Below the pieces are notes generated by a model, which was given only the letters and a program-made list of their open reading frames with translations, did not search any database and was not told where the DNA came from. From positions 1 to 7,122 of the forward strand of contig CASFHJ010000157.1 in assembly GCA_949294425.1 (NCBI GenBank): a stretch of 7,122 bases of DNA, in the 5' to 3' direction. Both the position numbers and the translations under genes were made by a program. Origin of the DNA: an uncultured Campylobacter sp. (GTDB lineage Bacteria; Campylobacterota; Campylobacteria; Campylobacterales; Campylobacteraceae). Within the stretch, counting starts at the first letter, position 1; every line of letters starts with the position of its first letter. Of the stretch, positions 1 through 5,252 are shown piece by piece.

Positions 1-1
1 A

Positions 2-406
2 GAGCAAAAATTATCCATCTTAGAGCTTATTTTACACACTTTTAGGGATAATTTAAACAAATCCTTATACTTTTTTGACTCTTATTCTTTAAAAATTTAT
101 GGGCTTGATATATTTTATCTATCTATAAACGTAAAGGAGAATTTCTTGTTTTTCAAGGCGCCCCTTGAAATGTTGCTTGTAGAAATTCGTAACAGCAGCC
201 TAGTTTATAAACTTCATCATCACTACACAAATGCTAAAACTTGTCCAAATCACGTGGATCCAAAAGAGGCTTGTTTCATACTAGAGCTACTGTTTGAGTG
301 CTTGGATAAAAAACTAGACTTACTTAAAAGCTATGAACTCATAGAAAAAAAGACTCCTTATGCAAGGCTTTTTAAAAAAAGTCTTAGCTTAGAACTTTTA
401 TCCTAA
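2..406 (+). CDS. C-terminal part of an unrecognised protein (cut by left edge)
   Basis: The frame is open from the left edge to a TAA stop and gives 134 residues. The first visible codons (gag caa aaa tta) continue in frame into a TTG at 146 and an ATG at 170, so these are internal codons and not starts; the true start lies outside the window. I do not recognise the family. What can be seen is a Leu/Phe/Lys-rich, probably alpha-helical soluble tail. Around residues 72-93 it carries a His- and Cys-rich patch with a HHH triplet followed by TCPNH and EAC. There is no obvious membrane segment. It runs convergently to the pxp operon, and its stop codon shares bases 404-405 with the stop of the facing ycsI-like gene. 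Coding status is well supported by the long open frame and by codon use like its neighbours; function is unknown. Confidence 0.75.
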   Translation, partial: EQKLSILELILHTFRDNLNKSLYFFDSYSLKIYGLDIFYLSINVKENFLFFKAPLEMLLVEIRNSSLVYKLHHHYTNAKTCPNHVDPKEACFILELLFECLDKKLDLLKSYELIEKKTPYARLFKKSLSLELLS

Positions 407-409
407 GCT
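386..409. terminator. Possible bidirectional hairpin terminator at convergent gene ends
   Basis: A perfect 7-bp inverted repeat, AGCTTAG at 386-392 and CTAAGCT at 403-409, encloses a 10-nt loop and spans both overlapping stop codons. On the plus strand it is followed by a short T-rich stretch (tttaatt). On the minus strand it is followed after 5 nt by a run of seven T, the complement of the A run at 374-380. The position between two convergent units fits a shared terminator. The stem has only three G-C pairs, so this is a structural guess. Confidence 0.45.
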
Positions 410-1167
410 TTTAATTCCTCGTTTAAAACATCGCTTATAAACATAAAGCCCGGTGCATGACTTATCACAAAGGGAAGCTTTGCTTTCATTATTACATTTT
501 GAGGGCTGACTCCACAAGCCCAAAAAACAGGGACTTCTCCCTCTTTTATAAGAGGCTTATCTCCAAAATCAGGCTCATTTATATCATAAATTCCAAGCTC
601 CTTTTCATCTCCTATATGCACGGGTTCTCCATGAACTAGAGGGAAATTTTTACTTATTTCATAAGCCTTTTTAGCATCTTCTGGGCTAAAAGGTCTCATG
701 GAAAGCACCATTTCACCCTCAAAAACTCCTACCTTATTAAGCTTTATATTGCTTTTATACATAGGCACATTTCTTTTTAAGCTTATGTGTCTTATCTTAA
801 GTCCTGCTTTCATGAGAGCTTCTTCAAAGGAAAAAGAACAACCAAGTAAAAAGCCTATGAAATCATCTTTGTAGTATTTATTAACATCAAATTCTTCAGC
901 CACCTTAATACCATTTTCGTATATAAAATACTTTGGTAAATCACTATAAATATTTGCATCTTTAGCTAATTTTTGACTCATTTTTCCTTCAATTATCTCC
1001 AAAAGCGGACAAGCCTTAGAATTTAACTTGCAAAATTTTTCAAAATCACTTGCATAAAGTCTAGGTAAAATGAGTAAATTAGCCTGTGCAAAACCAAGAG
1101 CCATACCAGATGTTTGCTCTTTTATCTCTTGCTTTCTTATTAGCTCTCTAAGTAACTTAGGGCTCAT
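403..1167 (-). CDS. YcsI-like DUF1445 protein (D-glutamate cyclase-like / putative hydro-lyase)
   Basis: This 254-residue soluble protein matches the DUF1445 (YcsI / D-glutamate cyclase-like) family over its full usual length. Visible family motifs are QTSGMALGFAQANLLILP (18-35), GCSFSFE (109-115), a VHGEPVHIGD segment (178-187), FWACGVSPQ (215-223) and SHAPGFMFISD (236-246). The conserved Cys218 and His237 are plausible active-site residues. The vertebrate mitochondrial relative converts D-glutamate to 5-oxo-D-proline; bacterial members are often named putative hydro-lyases. Being last in the 5-oxoprolinase operon fits a role in D-glutamate/5-oxoproline exchange, but that activity is inferred here. 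I chose the ATG at 1167, which lies one base after the pxpC stop, because the family normally begins just before the (L/V)RxxIRxxE motif. A TTG at 1185, preceded by AAGGA at 12 nt, would add six residues and overlap pxpC. No regulator (KipR-like) follows. Confidence 0.9.
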   Translation of the reverse strand: MSPKLLRELIRKQEIKEQTSGMALGFAQANLLILPRLYASDFEKFCKLNSKACPLLEIIEGKMSQKLAKDANIYSDLPKYFIYENGIKVAEEFDVNKYYKDDFIGFLLGCSFSFEEALMKAGLKIRHISLKRNVPMYKSNIKLNKVGVFEGEMVLSMRPFSPEDAKKAYEISKNFPLVHGEPVHIGDEKELGIYDINEPDFGDKPLIKEGEVPVFWACGVSPQNVIMKAKLPFVISHAPGFMFISDVLNEELKA

Positions 1168-1168
1168 C

Positions 1169-2134
1169 TTAGAATAATCTTTCAAAGTTTAAATTTATCC
1201 TTTCGTCTAATTTTTTTAAGCTTTTCATTCTTTCCTTGTAAACTCTTAAAGCCTCATTTATATCAAGCTCTTTAAATTTTATAAAAGAACCAAGCCTTGC
1301 TTGTGCTAGTAATGATAAGTCATTTTCTATAACGGTAGCTATCTTTGTATAGCCTCCCGTGCTTTGTCTACCCGCCATTAAGATGATAGGAAGACCATCT
1401 TTTGGCACCTGTATATTACCAAAGACGGCTGGATCTGAGATAATGTCTGCCTTAGTTTTATGCTCTAAGCTTTTAGCACAATGTGTGCGTATAGCCATTC
1501 TGTCGCTATTTGGGCTTATTTTAAATTTTTCATTAAAAAATATTTCTAGGGATTTTTCTGTAAAGGCATCTTTATCCGTGCCTATTAAAACCCTTATTTC
1601 TAGTGTTTGAGCTAAATTTTCATAAGGATTTTCACACTCTCTTTTTTCTAGATTAAAGGGCTTAAAGCTATTTTTACACTCTAAAATATCTCCTTTTTGC
1701 ATAGCTCTTCCGCAAAAAAGTCCAACACCCATCTTAAAATCAGAGCTTTTGCTACCTAAAAAAGCCTCACAATCAAAGCCACCAGCCACGCACAAATAGC
1801 CTCTAAAGCCAAATTTAGCCCTGCCTAGCTCTAAAACATCTCCCTTTTTAGCCCTGTAAACCTTAAAGCTTTTTATATCCTTAGAATTTAACTTAGCACA
1901 AAAATCAGCCCCAGCCAAGCAAAAATAATGCTCCTGCAAAAATTCATAACTTCCGCCGCTTAAGCATAGCTCAAGCCCAGCCTCGCCCTTGTAGTTTCCA
2001 AGCAAGATATTTGCTAAAAGCAAGGAGTAAGTGTCTAAGGCTCCGCTTCTTGCTATGCCAAAATTTGCGTAATTTTTCCTACCAAGATCTTGTAAGCTAG
2101 AAAATAATGAGGGCTCAAGAATCTTTATACTCAT
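1169..2134 (-). CDS. pxpC: 5-oxoprolinase subunit PxpC (KipA / carboxyltransferase-like)
   Basis: This is subunit C of the prokaryotic ATP-dependent 5-oxoprolinase, which together with PxpA and PxpB opens 5-oxo-L-proline to L-glutamate in the cytoplasm. The 321 residues carry the biotin-dependent-carboxyltransferase / allophanate hydrolase subunit 2 fold signature: QDLGR (15-19), SGALD (30-34), RGYLCVAGG (111-119), SDRM (210-213), IQVPKDGLPI (241-250) and GRQSTGGYTKIA (255-266). No biotin-carrier or biotin carboxylase gene is nearby, which fits oxoprolinase and not a carboxylase. I chose the ATG at 2134: AAGGA at 2140-2144 stands 5 nt before it, and the protein then starts with the usual xIxILxPGLxxxxQDLGR pattern. 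An upstream ATG at 2155 has no good ribosome site. The gene overlaps the end of pxpB by 20 nt, suggesting coupled translation. Names such as KipA, urea amidolyase or allophanate hydrolase subunit 2 come from homologues and probably do not describe its job here. Confidence 0.94.
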   Translation of the reverse strand: MSIKILEPSLFSSLQDLGRKNYANFGIARSGALDTYSLLLANILLGNYKGEAGLELCLSGGSYEFLQEHYFCLAGADFCAKLNSKDIKSFKVYRAKKGDVLELGRAKFGFRGYLCVAGGFDCEAFLGSKSSDFKMGVGLFCGRAMQKGDILECKNSFKPFNLEKRECENPYENLAQTLEIRVLIGTDKDAFTEKSLEIFFNEKFKISPNSDRMAIRTHCAKSLEHKTKADIISDPAVFGNIQVPKDGLPIILMAGRQSTGGYTKIATVIENDLSLLAQARLGSFIKFKELDINEALRVYKERMKSLKKLDERINLNFERLF

Positions 2135-2855
2135 AAATTTCCTTTTTATAAGCATTTTTATCCACTGCTTCTTTTATCTCGTAGTATTCTTTTTTATCTA
2201 TAGCTTTAAATTTTAAAAACATTCCAGCCTCAAGCAAAACGGGCTTTTTTTGATTTTGTTTATCAAAAAAATTAAGAGGGCTTCTAGCTATTATTTGCCA
2301 ACCTCCGGGACTTTTTATGGGATAAATTCCAGTTTGCTTATCAGCTATGCCAACGCTACCGCTTTCTAAGCTTGTGCGAGGGCTTTTAAGTCTAGGTGTA
2401 AAAAGCTTCTCATTAAGACCTCCAAGATAGGCAAAACCAGCCATAAAACCAAGCATATAAATTCTATAAAAAGGCTCTGTGTGAAGCTTTATAAGCTCAT
2501 TTTTACTAAGCCTTGTGTGAGAACTTACAAAGTCTAAATCAAGCCCAAATTCATCATCATAGCAAAGAGGCACATTCATACACAAGGCACTTTTTTTATC
2601 TAAACTTAACTCCTCTTTTTTTATCTTATTTAAAAAGTCTTTCAAGCTAGAAAAAGAAAGCTTAAGTGGATCATAATATATTAGCAAAGAAGCATAAGCA
2701 CTGACAAGCTCTTCTATGCCTAGAATTTCAAAATTTTGTTTAGATCTTTGTATCTTATCCTTTACAGCTAGAACCTGAGAATTTATAGACTCTGAAATTT
2801 CTTGCTTAAATTTAAGGAGTAGACTATCCGTGCCGTTTACATATATATCAAACAT
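2115..2855 (-). CDS. pxpB: 5-oxoprolinase subunit PxpB (KipI / allophanate hydrolase subunit 1-like)
   Basis: Subunit B of the PxpABC 5-oxoprolinase; it pairs with PxpC in the complex. The 246 residues are of normal length. The C-terminal half carries the family's cyclophilin-like carboxyltransferase signature: VPLCYDDEFGLDL (95-107), HTEPFYRIYMLGFMAGFAYLGG (125-146), TPRLKSPRTSLESGSVGIAD (153-172), QTGIYP (174-179) and SPGGW (182-186). The usual FMPGF is FMAGF here, a single-residue oddity outside any catalytic site known to me. The ATG directly abuts the TAA of the upstream carrier gene. No clear Shine-Dalgarno sequence precedes it, so translation probably depends on ribosomes finishing the upstream gene. 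In Bacillus the homologue KipI inhibits a sporulation kinase; a sporulation role makes no sense in this host. Confidence 0.94.
   Translation of the reverse strand: MFDIYVNGTDSLLLKFKQEISESINSQVLAVKDKIQRSKQNFEILGIEELVSAYASLLIYYDPLKLSFSSLKDFLNKIKKEELSLDKKSALCMNVPLCYDDEFGLDLDFVSSHTRLSKNELIKLHTEPFYRIYMLGFMAGFAYLGGLNEKLFTPRLKSPRTSLESGSVGIADKQTGIYPIKSPGGWQIIARSPLNFFDKQNQKKPVLLEAGMFLKFKAIDKKEYYEIKEAVDKNAYKKEIYEYKDS
2140..2144 (-). promoter_or_regulatory. Ribosome binding site deciding the pxpC start
   Basis: AAGGA on the minus strand is 5 nt from the ATG at 2134 and lies inside the pxpB coding region. It argues against the upstream ATG at 2155, which has no such site, and supports a 321-residue PxpC. 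Confidence 0.7.
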
Positions 2856-4025
2856 TTAAAAAAACTTTAGCAAGGTAATTATAGCCATTATAGACATTAA
2901 TATAACTATTAAAAGCCCAAAGGCACTCATTATCTTTGGGTGTTTATAATCTGCAACTATACTCTTTTTATGTGCTGCTATAATCATAACAAGCAAGGTA
3001 ATAGGAAGTATAAAGCCATTTATAGTGCCTGCTAGTATTAAAAGCTGAGTAGGAGACTGACCTAAGATACAAAAAACAGCCGTTGAAAAGGCGATGAAAA
3101 ACATAACTACAAAGCGGTTGTATTTATCAAGTAAGCTATGAAAAGATCTTATAAAAGAAACAGAAGTATATGCAGCTCCTATCACAGAGGAAATAGCTGC
3201 TAAAAATAAGACTGCTCCAAAAAACTTAAGACCTAAATCCCCTAAAGCCTCTTTAAATACCGAACCTGCCGGATTTTCCTTATCTATGATAAAGCCAGAG
3301 CTTAAAACGCCTAAAACAGCTAATAATAAAAGAATTCTCATGATAGCAGTTAGAAGTATAGCACTTACTGCTGCTTTATTTATATGGCTTAAATTCTCCT
3401 GTCCTACTAGTTTTGCATCTATTAGTCTATGAGCACCTGAAAAGACTATATATCCGCCAACCGTTCCGCCTACAAGAGTAACTATGGCTAAGGGATCTAT
3501 CTTTGAAGGTATAAAGCTTTCTTTAAGAGCAAGTAGGTATGGGGGATTTGATGAGATTGCAACATAAGCAGTTATGATTATCATAATAAAACCGGCAAAT
3601 ACTATAAACTTATCCATAAGCTCGCCAGCTCTTTTAAAGATAAAGATTGTAAGTGCTATTACACAGCTTATTATAGCGCCTAAAACTAGATCTATGCCAA
3701 AAAGAAGCTTTAAGCCAAGAGCAGAACCTGCTATATTTCCCATATTAAAGACAAAGCCTCCAAGGGCTACTAAAAGAGCTATTAAAACACCAAGTCCGGG
3801 AAAAACCATGTTTGCAATGTCTTGTCCTCTTTTTTTAGCAACCCCTATAACCCGCCATATATTAAGCTGAGCTCCTATGTCTAGGATAACAGATATAAGA
3901 ATCACAAAGCCAAAAGAGGCTAACAAGGTGGAAGTAAAACTCGCAGTTTGGGTTAAAAAACCGGGTCCTATGGCAGATGTCGCCATCAAAAAAGCTGCAC
4001 CTAGCAAAGCTGTTTTATTTTGCAT
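2856..4025 (-). CDS. YcsG-like NRAMP-superfamily membrane transporter, metal site absent
   Basis: A 389-residue integral membrane protein with about 11 hydrophobic helices and almost no N-terminal tail. It keeps the NRAMP entry signature IGPGFL (19-24), but where metal-transporting NRAMPs have the DPGN metal-binding motif it reads TSTL (31-34). The TM6 region, where MPH is expected, reads GGTVGGYIVFSGAH (186-199). The residues that coordinate manganese or iron are therefore missing. The same family sits beside ycsF and ycsI in Bacillus subtilis as ycsG. Being second in the pxp operon suggests uptake of 5-oxoproline or a related compound; this is inference from context, and automated names such as 'divalent metal cation transporter' or 'MntH' should be doubted. 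The ATG abuts the pxpA stop with no gap, and AAAAGG stands about 9 nt before it. The CDS shows no frameshift or truncation. Confidence 0.88.
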   Translation of the reverse strand: MQNKTALLGAAFLMATSAIGPGFLTQTASFTSTLLASFGFVILISVILDIGAQLNIWRVIGVAKKRGQDIANMVFPGLGVLIALLVALGGFVFNMGNIAGSALGLKLLFGIDLVLGAIISCVIALTIFIFKRAGELMDKFIVFAGFIMIIITAYVAISSNPPYLLALKESFIPSKIDPLAIVTLVGGTVGGYIVFSGAHRLIDAKLVGQENLSHINKAAVSAILLTAIMRILLLLAVLGVLSSGFIIDKENPAGSVFKEALGDLGLKFFGAVLFLAAISSVIGAAYTSVSFIRSFHSLLDKYNRFVVMFFIAFSTAVFCILGQSPTQLLILAGTINGFILPITLLVMIIAAHKKSIVADYKHPKIMSAFGLLIVILMSIMAIITLLKFF

Positions 4026-4793
4026 CTATATAACCTTTTCTAAGCTAGAAAGCTCAATCCCAGCCTTTTTAAGTTCTAAATTTATACTTTTAACAAAGTC
4101 TAAAGCCTTTTCATTATCCCCGTGAACACAGATACTATCAGCCTTTATGTCTATTTCTTTGCCATTTATACTCTGTATTTTGCCCTCTTTTATCATCTTA
4201 AGCACCCTTTTTATAGCCTCTTTTTCATCTTTTATAACAGAGCCTTCAAGCTCTCTTGAAACCAAAGATCCATCATCATTATAAGCTCTATCTGCAAAGA
4301 CTTCATTAGCATATCTTAAGCCCTTTTTTTTGGCACACTCACACATTAAAGATGAGCTAAGACCAAGAAGAATGATATTTTCATCAAAGCAAAGTATAGC
4401 CTCACACAAGGCAAGAGCTAAATTTTCGTCCTTTGCTGCCATATTATAAAAGGCTCCGTGAGCTTTTAGATGTGAAATTTTAAGCTTTTTGCTTCTTGCA
4501 AAGGCAAATAAGGCACCAAGCTGATAAAGAGTGTAGTTTTTTGCCTCAGCAAAGCTTATCTTCATCTGCCTTCTTCCAAAGCCCAAAAGATCAGGAAAAG
4601 CAGGGTGAGCACCTATGCTTACATTATTTTGCTTAGCCAAAGAAAGGGTCTTATCCATAACCATAGGATCTCCAGCATGAAAGCCACAAGCTACGTTTGC
4701 AGAGCTTATGTATTTTAAAATTTCATCGTCAAGCCCCATTTTATATACGGAAAAAGCCTCTCCTAAATCGCTATTTAAATCAACTCTTAACAT
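4026..4793 (-). CDS. pxpA: 5-oxoprolinase subunit PxpA (LamB/YcsF family)
   Basis: Subunit A of the ATP-dependent 5-oxoprolinase (LamB/YcsF family, polysaccharide-deacetylase-like TIM-barrel fold), and the first gene of the operon. At 255 residues it matches the usual length. Diagnostic motifs are [11 protein letters not shown] (4-14), [11 protein letters not shown] (33-43), [15 protein letters not shown] (61-75), KAHGAFYN (110-117), [17 protein letters not shown] (164-180) and CVHGD (222-226), with conserved Asp and His residues expected to serve the active site. The start ATG is set by AAAGG at 4800-4804, 6 nt upstream, and by the family's habit of starting a few residues before the DLNxDxGE motif. 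It is preceded by 102 bp of non-coding DNA with a likely promoter. The E. coli homologue is YbgL. 'Lactam utilisation protein LamB' is an older name for the same family. Confidence 0.95.
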   Translation of the reverse strand: MLRVDLNSDLGEAFSVYKMGLDDEILKYISSANVACGFHAGDPMVMDKTLSLAKQNNVSIGAHPAFPDLLGFGRRQMKISFAEAKNYTLYQLGALFAFARSKKLKISHLKAHGAFYNMAAKDENLALALCEAILCFDENIILLGLSSSLMCECAKKKGLRYANEVFADRAYNDDGSLVSRELEGSVIKDEKEAIKRVLKMIKEGKIQSINGKEIDIKADSICVHGDNEKALDFVKSINLELKKAGIELSSLEKVI

Positions 4794-4799
4794 CTTTAA

Positions 4800-4804
4800 C
4801 CTTT
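4800..4804 (-). promoter_or_regulatory. Ribosome binding site of pxpA
   Basis: AAAGG on the minus strand stands 6 nt upstream of the pxpA ATG at 4793 and fixes that start. It is the best site in the upstream part of this operon; the pxpB start downstream has no comparable site. Confidence 0.7.
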
Positions 4805-4811
4805 TTGATTT

Positions 4812-4817
4812 ATTATA
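4812..4817 (-). promoter_or_regulatory. Probable -10 box of the pxp operon promoter
   Basis: A consensus TATAAT lies on the minus strand 18 nt upstream of the pxpA ATG, preceded by T- and A-rich DNA as is usual for Campylobacter sigma-70 promoters, which often lack a -35 box. Transcription would start near 4805, leaving a very short leader of about 12 nt that begins at the ribosome binding site. The short leader leaves no room for a riboswitch or attenuator downstream of this start. Confidence 0.5.
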
Positions 4818-4826
4818 ATGAATTTT

Positions 4827-4848
4827 TTAAAAATAGCCAAATTTTTAA
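4827..4848. repeat. Inverted repeat upstream of the pxp promoter, possible operator
   Basis: Perfect 8-bp arms TTAAAAAT (4827-4834) and ATTTTTAA (4841-4848) flank a 6-bp centre. The element begins 9 bp upstream of the TATAAT and covers the -35 area, where an activator or repressor dimer could bind. Because the arms are pure A/T in an AT-rich spacer, chance is a real alternative. It is not followed by a T run on the minus strand, so it does not look like a terminator. Confidence 0.3.
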
Positions 4849-4868
4849 GGCTTTAAGATAATTTTTTT

Positions 4869-4886
4869 AAAAAAAGTTTACTTTAA
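4869..4886 (-). terminator. Weak hairpin plus T run after the P450 operon
   Basis: Ten bases beyond the stop of the small membrane protein, the minus strand reads a short AAAG-TAAA-CTTT hairpin running into a continuous T tract of seven. This may end or reduce transcription of the P450 operon before pxpA. The stem is only four base pairs, so read-through into the pxp operon is quite possible. Confidence 0.35.
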
Positions 4887-4895
4887 GAAAAGCTT

Positions 4896-5249
4896 TTAAA
4901 TTTGTTTTCCAACGCTTTGCTTGTCAAGTCCTTTTTTAAGTATGAGATCAACTACTTCTTGCTCTCTTTTATTTGCCTTTTTGCAGTGGTCTTTTTGAAA
5001 GATATTAGTGATTTTAATAACTATCTTAGCCCAGGTCTTTTCTCTTTCTCTCCAAGCATGAGAGGAAACGCTCTCCCAAGCATAGCCATTAAAAATGGTA
5101 GCATTTACGAAATGATCCATTGCTCTAACACCCTGTCTAACCCTAGCCACACTTATAAAAAGTCCAACAAAAACTATAAACAAATAACCAAGTATAAACA
5201 AAGGCACTATGGCACAAAGTAAAATACTACCTGCTAATTTTTCTTTCAT
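4896..5249 (-). CDS. Small one-anchor membrane protein of the P450 cluster (Cj1410c-like)
   Basis: A 117-residue protein with a hydrophobic N-terminal segment (about 6-34, one long helix or a tight pair) followed by a basic, hydrophilic tail rich in Arg and Lys. By the positive-inside rule the tail should face the cytoplasm. The tail shows a spaced pattern: A43-x-D45, N49, G55, E59-S60, S62-S63-x-A65-x-R67, N82, H88-C89, A92 and E96. From memory this resembles a small protein family common in proteobacterial prophages, with motifs like ALDQLxNxLxGGxxDETxSSRAxR and HCxxAY. Function is unknown. It is the last gene of the P450 operon, 3 nt after the P450 stop, with AAAAGA about 7 nt before its ATG. 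I recall the C. jejuni P450 gene (Cj1411c) having a similarly placed neighbour, Cj1410c. It might hold the P450 or the hydrolase at the membrane, but nothing in the sequence proves it. Confidence 0.78.
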   Translation of the reverse strand: MKEKLAGSILLCAIVPLFILGYLFIVFVGLFISVARVRQGVRAMDHFVNATIFNGYAWESVSSHAWREREKTWAKIVIKITNIFQKDHCKKANKREQEVVDLILKKGLDKQSVGKQI

Positions 5250-5252
5250 AAG

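Noticed and set aside
403..1185. Longer YcsI-like protein from a TTG at 1185.
   Set aside because: It would add six residues not expected in the family. The ATG at 1167 lies one base after the pxpC stop, like the other junctions. An AAGGA at 12 nt means the TTG is not fully excluded.
1169..2155. Longer PxpC starting at the ATG at 2155.
   Set aside because: No ribosome site precedes it, whereas AAGGA stands 5 nt before the ATG at 2134, and the family's N-terminal pattern begins at the latter.
1169..2855. Reading pxpB/pxpC as KipI/KipA sporulation-kinase control or as urea amidolyase parts.
   Set aside because: The adjacent pxpA identifies the 5-oxoprolinase complex. There is no amidase or biotin carboxylase gene, and the host does not appear to be a spore former.
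3574..4125. Plus-strand open frames opposite the carrier and pxpA.
   Set aside because: They mirror clearly conserved minus-strand genes, show no family motifs and have skewed, repetitive composition typical of antisense frames.
4324..4331. Runs of eight T (here and at 7093-7100) as phase-variation tracts.
   Set aside because: They encode Lys codons within intact frames in an AT-rich genome. Known Campylobacter phase switching mostly uses longer poly-G/C tracts, and no G or C run longer than five was noticed here.
4827..4848. The A/T palindrome as a terminator of the P450 operon.
   Set aside because: On the minus strand the hairpin is followed by A residues and not by a T run, and the stem is entirely A-T.
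4902..5222. A 106-residue plus-strand frame opposite the small membrane protein gene.
   Set aside because: The minus-strand frame fits the operon spacing, has a plausible ribosome site and a coherent membrane anchor plus basic tail; the plus frame has none of these.
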